Positions 58,544 through 64,000 of a stretch of 64,000 nt of DNA are shown piece by piece. The notes beneath the pieces are model-generated. The model was not told where the DNA came from, did no database searches, and saw only the letters and a program-made list of their open reading frames with translations. The stretch is from Butyrivibrio sp. VCB2006 (GTDB taxonomy: Bacteria > Bacillota > Clostridia > Lachnospirales > Lachnospiraceae), in NCBI RefSeq assembly GCF_000420945.1, contig NZ_ATVX01000014.1:1-64000 (forward strand), written 5' to 3'. Position numbers and translations under genes: made by a program. Within the stretch, counting starts at the first letter, position 1. Each line of letters opens with the position of its first letter.

Positions 58544-60586
58544 ATGGGAACAGCTTCAACTATTGGAAATAATGGAAAAAACAATTCGAGTGTAAAAAAA
58601 AGTATTGGAAAAACATTATTGATGTGTTTACTGCCTGTGATTATCATTGGAGTAGTTGCAATTATTCTTATTCTATCATTCAATGCTAAAGCTACAATTG
58701 AAGATGTATCTCTTATGGATCTTCAGGCTGAAACACAGGCTAATGCTTACAATATAGGAACCGGATTCAGAATGCTGTTGGCAAAATTTGGTCAATATTG
58801 TGATACCATGGAACAGGTTCCTTTTGAAGATGAGGAAGCAATTCTAAAATATATTGAGCCCTCTACAAATTACACAATCATTAACAATACAGGAATTTAC
58901 ATTGGTTATGAGGATGATACTTATGTTTTTGCCAATCATACCATACAGGCTCCTGACTGGAAGCCTACACAAAGAGATTGGTATAAACTTGCACAAGGAC
59001 ATGAGACATTTATTGAATCTGACCCTTATGTTGATTCATCTACCGGGCAGCTTTGTGTCTCTTTTGTAAGACAGAACAGTTTTTATAATGGAATGGAAGG
59101 AGTTTGTGCTGTTGACGTTTTCCTTGGTGATATTCAGAATGAAGCATCAAAATATACTCCCATGAAAACAGGTAATTCTATAATACTTGCCGGGGATTAC
59201 ATTATCAGCTATGTTAATCAGGATTTAAATGGTAAAAAAATATCTGAATCAGGAAATGCTTTTCTATCTAGCGTTAAAGCATATATTGATTCCGGTAGTA
59301 CTGCGGTTACAAAAATAAAAAATCCGTTAAGCGGACTTGAATATTATGTTTGCTACTATAATATTCAGGGTACAAGTTGGAATATGGTTTCTTCTGTTCC
59401 TGTAAATGATGTTTTGGCATCATCCAACAGATTTATGATTATTGCAATGATTGCAATGATTGCATTGATTTTCATAATCACAGTTATTATTTTGATCACA
59501 ATAAGCAGAGTTATTTCTAAGCCAGTTAATAGTCTTTCTAATAGTATACTTAAGATTTCATCAGGGGATTTTACTACACAGATGCCTCAAGATAAAGGTG
59601 ATGAAATTGGTCTTATCAGCAAAGAAATGGAAAATTATGTTCAAGTAATGAATGATACAATTTCTAATATACAGGAGAGAGCGGAACAACTACAATTTGA
59701 CTCAAACTCTTCAAAGGATGCTTCAAGTAAGATGACTGAAGGAGCTAATGAGCAGTCTAAATCGATGGAACAAATCCAGACAACAATGGATGATATTTCA
59801 AATGCAGTAGGAGAACTTGCTAATAATGCAACTATGCTTGCACAGTCAGTTGCAGAATTAACCGATAATGGAAATAAGACAAATGAGATAATGCTAAGTC
59901 TTGTAGATCAGGCTGAAGTTGGACAGAATGATATGAGCAATGTTCAGAAGAATATGGAAGTAATAACATCTTCCATGAGTGATATGAATGATGTGGTTTC
60001 TACAGTAGGAGATTCTGCAGATAAGATTACTGAAATAGTAGGGATGATTGATTCTATTTCTGAACAGACAAACCTTCTGTCACTTAATGCAAGTATTGAA
60101 GCTGCAAGAGCCGGAGAAGCCGGAAAAGGCTTTGCTGTTGTTGCTGATGAAATCGGTAAACTTGCTCAAAACAGCCAGGAAGCTGCTAAAGAAATCAGCG
60201 ATATTATCGCAGAGATCACAAATCTTATTAAAGATCTTGCCGAGAAATCTCAGGCAAATATGGAGGCTATTACCAATAGTCGCGGAGCAGTTTCAAAAGC
60301 TGGAGATAGCTTTAGTAAGATCAATCAGGAGCTCAATAGTACAGCAGACACAATGCGCAACATGATTGGAATGATGGCAAATGTAAATGACATAGCATCA
60401 AGTGTTGCTGCTATATCTGAGCAACAGTCAGCTAGTTCTGAAGAAATAACAGCTACTGTAGCCAATTTGGCAGTAAGTGCTCAGGAGATTGCTGATGAAT
60501 CAAAGGGTGTTGAGAATGTTGCAAATTCTGTATCTGATTCAGCTATATCCATCAATGAGCTGCTAGGCAGATTTACCATACGATAA
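58544..60586 (+). CDS. Methyl-accepting chemotaxis protein carried between IS copies
   Basis: This 680-aa chemoreceptor has a Ser/Asn-rich cytoplasmic start, membrane helix 1 (about 24-46), a dCache sensor (about 50-290; the [13 protein letters not shown] stretch is typical of Cache domains), helix 2 (about 295-322), HAMP, and a coiled-coil signalling domain with tip [19 protein letters not shown]. The gene is clearly richer in A and T than most of its surroundings (many AAT, ATA and ACA codons), and it lies between the intact IS and its deleted copy, so recent acquisition is likely. TGGAGGG precedes the ATG. The ligand is unknown. Confidence 0.93.
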   Translation: MGTASTIGNNGKNNSSVKKSIGKTLLMCLLPVIIIGVVAIILILSFNAKATIEDVSLMDLQAETQANAYNIGTGFRMLLAKFGQYCDTMEQVPFEDEEAILKYIEPSTNYTIINNTGIYIGYEDDTYVFANHTIQAPDWKPTQRDWYKLAQGHETFIESDPYVDSSTGQLCVSFVRQNSFYNGMEGVCAVDVFLGDIQNEASKYTPMKTGNSIILAGDYIISYVNQDLNGKKISESGNAFLSSVKAYIDSGSTAVTKIKNPLSGLEYYVCYYNIQGTSWNMVSSVPVNDVLASSNRFMIIAMIAMIALIFIITVIILITISRVISKPVNSLSNSILKISSGDFTTQMPQDKGDEIGLISKEMENYVQVMNDTISNIQERAEQLQFDSNSSKDASSKMTEGANEQSKSMEQIQTTMDDISNAVGELANNATMLAQSVAELTDNGNKTNEIMLSLVDQAEVGQNDMSNVQKNMEVITSSMSDMNDVVSTVGDSADKITEIVGMIDSISEQTNLLSLNASIEAARAGEAGKGFAVVADEIGKLAQNSQEAAKEISDIIAEITNLIKDLAEKSQANMEAITNSRGAVSKAGDSFSKINQELNSTADTMRNMIGMMANVNDIASSVAAISEQQSASSEEITATVANLAVSAQEIADESKGVENVANSVSDSAISINELLGRFTIR

Positions 60587-60633
60587 GAAATGCAAAATTA
60601 ATCGTGATTTAATAGTAATTTCACTGATAAAAT

Positions 60634-60845
60634 CCTGCCTTTGACAGTTTTAATACCAACTAAAGACGCCAAAAGCCTTAATACATCAGGCTCTTGGCGT
60701 TATTTTTGTGATTCTTGATATATAGTAATATTATACCACAAATCACTATATATCACTATATATCAAAAACAAAAGTTTGACAAAAAAATACAGACCAGAT
60801 GTGGTCTGCAACTATTTTTGATATGATTTAGGTGTCAAACTCCCG
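60634..60845 (-). mobile_element. MITE-like internally deleted copy of the IS
   Basis: This 212-bp element is made of about the first 100 bp of the IS (CCTGCCTTTGACAG start, one substitution and one missing T) fused to about its last 110 bp. The junction lies near TAGTAATATTATACCAC, removing the whole transposase gene. Both terminal inverted repeats and the internal hairpin (60666-60700) remain, so it could be moved by the intact transposase. Its right end abuts the second 89-bp repeat and the rsmH upstream region. Confidence 0.88.
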
Positions 60846-60933
60846 ACAGCATCGAATATAACTCCTAGTCACTTCAAAGTCAATACTTAAACTTAATAGT
60901 TCTAACTGTCATACTTTTGCCCATATTATAATC
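60845..60933 (+). repeat. Right copy of 89-bp direct repeat
   Basis: This sequence matches 56324-56412 base for base as far as can be read. It lies directly after the right end of the short IS copy and 67 bp before rsmH. It contains a TATAAT (60927-60932), with another just outside it (60938-60943), so it probably carries part of the rsmH promoter, preserved next to the gene by the duplication. Confidence 0.9.
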
Positions 60934-61000
60934 AATGTATAATATAGACTGAGAGATTAAATGAATAAGCAAAACAGTACATTTTAACCAAAGGAAAACC

Positions 61001-62080
61001 ATGGAAGAAAAACAGCACAAACGAAGAGTTCATTATTCTGGGAAATATCCCAAGAAGTTTGAAGAAAAATATAAAGAGCAAAATCCGGAGAAGTATGCAG
61101 ATACCGTAGCCCACGTAATATCCAAGGGTTCAACACCAGCAGGTATGCATATCTCTATTATGGTAAAAGAAATCCTGGAGGTGCTTAAGATTCAGCCGGG
61201 AGAGCAAGGACTTGATTGCACACTGGGATATGGCGGACATACCAGAAAGATGCTGGAGCAGCTGACTAATGGCGGCTCTCAGGAAGGCTCAGCACCTGGT
61301 AATTCTCCCGGATGCATCTACGGTCTGGACGTTGACCCAATAGAATCTGCCAAGACTGTGGAAAGACTTAGAAACGCAGGCTTTGATGAGAATGTATTCA
61401 AGTTCAGGCTGATCAATTTCGCCAATATCGATAAGGTAGCTGAGGAAGCAGGAAAGTTTGACTTTGTTCTCGCAGACCTTGGAGTATCTTCCATGCAGAT
61501 TGATGATCCAAAGCGCGGATTTTCCTATAAAATTGATGGGCCCCTTGACTTAAGGCTCGATCCGGAGCACGGAGAATCAGCAGCCGAGAGATTACACAAC
61601 ATCACAAGAGATGAGTTTGTTGGCATGCTGGTAGAAAACTCTGATGAGCCCTATGCAGAAGAGATAGCTGACAAGGTTTTTAATCTGATGAAAAAAGGTG
61701 ATCCCATGGACACCACAACAGCTCTAAGACACGCCATCGAATCTGCTCTTTGGAAAGTTCCAAAGGAAGAGAAGGATCAGGCCATAAAAAAGAGCTGTGC
61801 AAGAGTTTTCCAAGCTCTTCGAATTGATGTAAACAGTGAATTCGAGGTTCTGTACTCATTTCTGGAAAAGCTCCCTGGAATCCTGAATCCCGGAGCCAGA
61901 GTAGCAATTCTTACTTTCCATTCAGGAGAAGACAGATTAGTCAAAAAGGCATTTAAAGAATGTAAGAAAGCCGGATTGTTCAGTAAAATATCGGAGGATG
62001 TAATAAGACCATCTGCAGAAGAATGCAGAATCAATCCAAGAAGTAAGTCCACCAAGATGAGGTGGGCAATTAAGGCGTAA
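61001..62080 (+). CDS. rsmH: RsmH-family 16S rRNA (cytosine-N4) methyltransferase
   Basis: This 359-aa S-adenosylmethionine-dependent methyltransferase is similar to RsmH, which methylates C1402 N4 of 16S rRNA. SAM-binding motif LDCTLGYGGHT (about 67-77), IYGLDVDPI, FDFVLADLGVSSMQIDDPKRGFS and the C-terminal LTFHSGEDRLVKKAFK and NPRSKSTKMRWA are diagnostic. It is about 45 residues longer than usual, with a basic N-terminal extension (HKRRVHYSGKYPKKFEEKY). It does not lie in the mraZ-rsmH-ftsL cluster, so it may be a second, divergent copy. AAAGGA precedes the ATG. Confidence 0.9.
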   Translation: MEEKQHKRRVHYSGKYPKKFEEKYKEQNPEKYADTVAHVISKGSTPAGMHISIMVKEILEVLKIQPGEQGLDCTLGYGGHTRKMLEQLTNGGSQEGSAPGNSPGCIYGLDVDPIESAKTVERLRNAGFDENVFKFRLINFANIDKVAEEAGKFDFVLADLGVSSMQIDDPKRGFSYKIDGPLDLRLDPEHGESAAERLHNITRDEFVGMLVENSDEPYAEEIADKVFNLMKKGDPMDTTTALRHAIESALWKVPKEEKDQAIKKSCARVFQALRIDVNSEFEVLYSFLEKLPGILNPGARVAILTFHSGEDRLVKKAFKECKKAGLFSKISEDVIRPSAEECRINPRSKSTKMRWAIKA

Positions 62081-62127
62081 TCATATAATAAAAGCAATTA
62101 TATTACTAACGTTGGGGGAATTAGTAA

Positions 62128-62889
62128 ATGTACGTCAATAAGAAAGCTCACTATCTGTCCAATTCGCTTTTCTGGGCAGCTGGAATTCATTGCTTGGCAA
62201 ATGCAGCACTATTCATTGTCAGAAGGATTGCCAAAAACGAGATATCAATTCAGCCGGATATGGTTAACAGTACCATTCTCGCAGGTCAGATAGCTGTCGC
62301 CGCAATTCAGGTTATTCTGATGGCATTTGTATTTATTGGGGCATTTGATAAATTAAAAAGCGCTCTGTCTGTTGTGGAAGAGTCAGACAGACTCAAGATG
62401 GCTGTTCTCCAGCAGGAGACCATGGGTAACAAGATTCCGGCTCTCACCGGAGAATCAATAGGTAAGCTTCTAGAGCTGTGGGGTGCGATTCTTATCGCAG
62501 TCCGTATGGTATATGATATCTGCTCCCTGGTATATCGCAGGTTCATAACAGATCTTATTGATTACAGTACAAGCGCATCATCCTCCGGAGAAGATTTTGT
62601 AGCAATCTATAACAATACTCACGGATTTAAGTACATTGGTCTTCTTATAGCACTTTTACTTGGAAGTCTTATGACCGGAATCTTCCTGAATGACAAGATG
62701 ATAAAGGTTATTACTCTAATCTTGCTAACATTTTTCCTATTATCATTCGTGCTTTTTGGAATGCACACTGTAACCGTTGCGGGCTATAGCATCGGAATAG
62801 TCTGGACGTCAGTAATATTCCATCTTGTAGAGACAGTTGGACTATTTATCCTGGGATTATATTTGAGGAAAAAATATATAGGGCTTTGA
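62128..62889 (+). CDS. Multi-helix membrane protein of unknown function
   Basis: This 253-aa integral membrane protein has about six or seven hydrophobic helices (near 13-30, 50-72, 110-130, 168-188, 192-212 and 218-245). A charged cytoplasmic-type loop (about 80-105) lies between helices 2 and 3, and a Ser-rich loop (TSASSSGED) near 148. I do not recognise a family. GGGGGAA precedes the ATG. It follows rsmH by 47 nt and may be co-transcribed with it; a strong terminator follows. Confidence 0.75.
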   Translation: MYVNKKAHYLSNSLFWAAGIHCLANAALFIVRRIAKNEISIQPDMVNSTILAGQIAVAAIQVILMAFVFIGAFDKLKSALSVVEESDRLKMAVLQQETMGNKIPALTGESIGKLLELWGAILIAVRMVYDICSLVYRRFITDLIDYSTSASSSGEDFVAIYNNTHGFKYIGLLIALLLGSLMTGIFLNDKMIKVITLILLTFFLLSFVLFGMHTVTVAGYSIGIVWTSVIFHLVETVGLFILGLYLRKKYIGL

Positions 62890-62899
62890 TTCTTAACAA

Positions 62900-62938
62900 A
62901 AGACTGGACTTATACAAATACAGTATAGGTCCAGTCTT
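62900..62938. terminator. Terminator between convergent membrane protein and channel genes
   Basis: AAGACTGGAC pairs perfectly with GTCCAGTCTT, with an inner TATAC/GTATA helix, and is followed by ATTATTATTAG. It serves the rightward gene and may also stop leftward transcripts past the channel gene. Confidence 0.85.
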
Positions 62939-63000
62939 ATTATTAGTACTATTATATGTTTTCATAGACACACTATATGTCTAATTTAGTATCTTTGTTC

Positions 63001-63735
63001 TTACAACTCATACTTAGATTTCTTCCTGTTAACCTCACCGATATAGGCTGCCGTTATCATACCGGATGGAAGTGCAATAACCGCAACCCCCACAAGAGCC
63101 GAAACCATTGTAATAAGCCTTCCCACATCCGATGTGGGGTAGATATCGCCGTAGCCAATGGTTGTGATAGAAATTGTAGCCCAGTATAATGCATCAAAAA
63201 AGTTTTCAAACAAATCCGGTTCCAGCTGAAAAATCAGCATTGCGGATACAAAGATATAAATGATGATCAGTATCAGCACCGCAAGAAGCTGCTTTTTAAC
63301 CTTTCTAAGTACATTTGCAATTACGATAGCCGTCTTGGAATACCTGATCAGCTTCAGAACTCTGAATACCCTGAATAATCTTAGCAGGCCAATAGCAGAT
63401 GTGACCGGGGAAAAGAGATATATAATAGGGACGATTGATAGAAAATCAAAAATCGCAAGTGGCGTCAGTATGTATGCTAAGTATGCTTTGACGCTCTTAT
63501 ATCCCATCTTGTAATCCGCCGTGCAAACTCTGGCAATATAATCAATTACAAAAATAGTTGTTGTAAGTATCTCAATCCAATATGTATAGGAATTATCCTT
63601 CTTAAGGGTCAGCGGAATAAGGCCAACAATGACTGCTACTGTCATAAGCATGTCATATGCCCGGCTGGATCTGTCTCCAATACTGGAAACCTCAATTACT
63701 TCGTATACTCTTTTCTTAAATGTATTATTCTCCAT
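63001..63735 (-). CDS. Voltage-gated-type potassium channel
   Basis: This 244-aa Kv-like subunit has six membrane helices and forms a tetrameric K+ channel. The pore loop has the selectivity filter TIGYGD (near 195-200). The fourth helix carries spaced arginines (LLRLFRVFRVLKLIRYSK, about 137-154), the hallmark of a voltage sensor. It has only short cytoplasmic ends and no RCK or cyclic-nucleotide domain. It stands alone, convergent with the preceding membrane protein gene. Its role is probably membrane-potential control. Confidence 0.92.
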   Translation of the reverse strand: MENNTFKKRVYEVIEVSSIGDRSSRAYDMLMTVAVIVGLIPLTLKKDNSYTYWIEILTTTIFVIDYIARVCTADYKMGYKSVKAYLAYILTPLAIFDFLSIVPIIYLFSPVTSAIGLLRLFRVFRVLKLIRYSKTAIVIANVLRKVKKQLLAVLILIIIYIFVSAMLIFQLEPDLFENFFDALYWATISITTIGYGDIYPTSDVGRLITMVSALVGVAVIALPSGMITAAYIGEVNRKKSKYEL

Positions 63736-63814
63736 ACAAATATCCCACCGACTAAGCTCAGCTCTCTGTCAGTCTTATAACATCATTTCGAGCAGCAATT
63801 ATATTCGTCGCAAA

Positions 63815-63973
63815 TCAGAAATTTCCGGTCACAAAAGCCAAGACACCCAGTATGACTAAAACCACACTGAGTATTCGACATATAGTAACAAAAATTGATG
63901 AATATAATCCTTTTCTCGACGTTTTTATTCCGGTATCGGATATCAGAATATCTTTTTCTTTATCTCTGCCCAT
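63815..63973 (-). CDS. Small membrane ORF, possibly the end of a longer gene
   Basis: This is a frame of 52 codons from ATG with a hydrophilic start (MGRDKEKDILISD) and a single hydrophobic helix at the C terminus (RILSVVLVILGVLAFVTGNF). The frame stays open to the right edge of the window (NVLKTQGFN before the ATG), so it may be the C-terminal end of a longer gene. Only a weak CAGGG site precedes the ATG. Function unknown. Confidence 0.4.
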   Translation of the reverse strand: MGRDKEKDILISDTGIKTSRKGLYSSIFVTICRILSVVLVILGVLAFVTGNF

Positions 63974-64000
63974 ATTGAAACCCTGTGTTTTTAATACGTT

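Larger units (their letters stand above)
56412..60845. mobile_element. Candidate composite transposon (IS, chemoreceptor gene, short IS copy)
   Basis: The 4.4-kb unit consists of an intact IS1634-family element, an AT-rich chemoreceptor gene and a 212-bp internally deleted derivative of the same IS in the same orientation. The outer ends are the left end of the IS and the right end of the short copy, and the 89-bp direct repeat flanks exactly those ends. Members of this IS family (IS1634, IS1549) are known to make long, variable direct repeats. I infer that the whole unit moved in one step, with the chemoreceptor as cargo. Confidence 0.75.

Overview
The window looks like a chromosomal segment of a rumen or gut Lachnospiraceae bacterium close to Butyrivibrio/Pseudobutyrivibrio. 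This is inferred from the gene content: a cytoplasmic glucuronoxylan system, a GH3 beta-glucosidase with reversed domain order, sugar ABC transporters without their own ATPase, strong GGAGG-type ribosome sites, many chemoreceptors and HD-GYP proteins, and a Firmicute-style atp operon. No rRNA, tRNA or CRISPR array was recognised.

Bases 1-22372 form a hemicellulose locus. A leftward series encodes a GH115 alpha-glucuronidase, two LplB/LplC-type permeases, a solute-binding lipoprotein, a GH3 beta-xylosidase-like enzyme and a FucI/AraA-fold isomerase. A second group encodes a GH67 alpha-glucuronidase, a large GH2 enzyme, a SASA/SGNH acetylesterase and xylulokinase. Two AraC regulators read rightward: one is divergent from GH115, the other from GH67. 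None of the glycosidases has a signal peptide. The system therefore appears to import acetylated, (methyl)glucuronic-acid-decorated xylo-oligosaccharides and dismantle them inside the cell. Stem-loops and terminators between the genes suggest graded expression, with the binding protein set apart.

Bases 22541-33441 hold five tightly packed leftward genes: a membrane HD-GYP protein, a 1420-residue propeller hybrid kinase (HisKA-REC-Hpt), a second and strongly degenerate HD-GYP protein, an unknown protein and a tail-anchored Mbeg1/DUF2974-like alpha/beta hydrolase. Both HD-GYP proteins have lost part of the HD dyad. This is the best candidate in the window for an undescribed signalling unit.

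Bases 33541-40879 are the atp operon (atpZ-I-B-E-F-H-A-G-D-C). Subunit c carries a two-carboxylate, Na+-type ion site. aspS, a small lipoprotein gene, a reversed GH3 gene, mgtE with a structured leader, a chemoreceptor gene with a Shine-Dalgarno-sequestering hairpin, an RsiV-like lipoprotein gene, a GH13 glucosidase gene and a GT4 glycosyltransferase gene with an 11-residue repeat tail follow.

Bases 56324-60933 contain what appears to be a composite transposon: an intact IS1634-family IS, an AT-rich chemoreceptor gene and a 212-bp internally deleted copy of the same IS, all flanked by an 89-bp direct repeat. Long target duplications are a known hallmark of IS1634/IS1549-type elements. A stand-alone rsmH, a membrane protein, a Kv-type potassium channel and a small membrane ORF complete the window.
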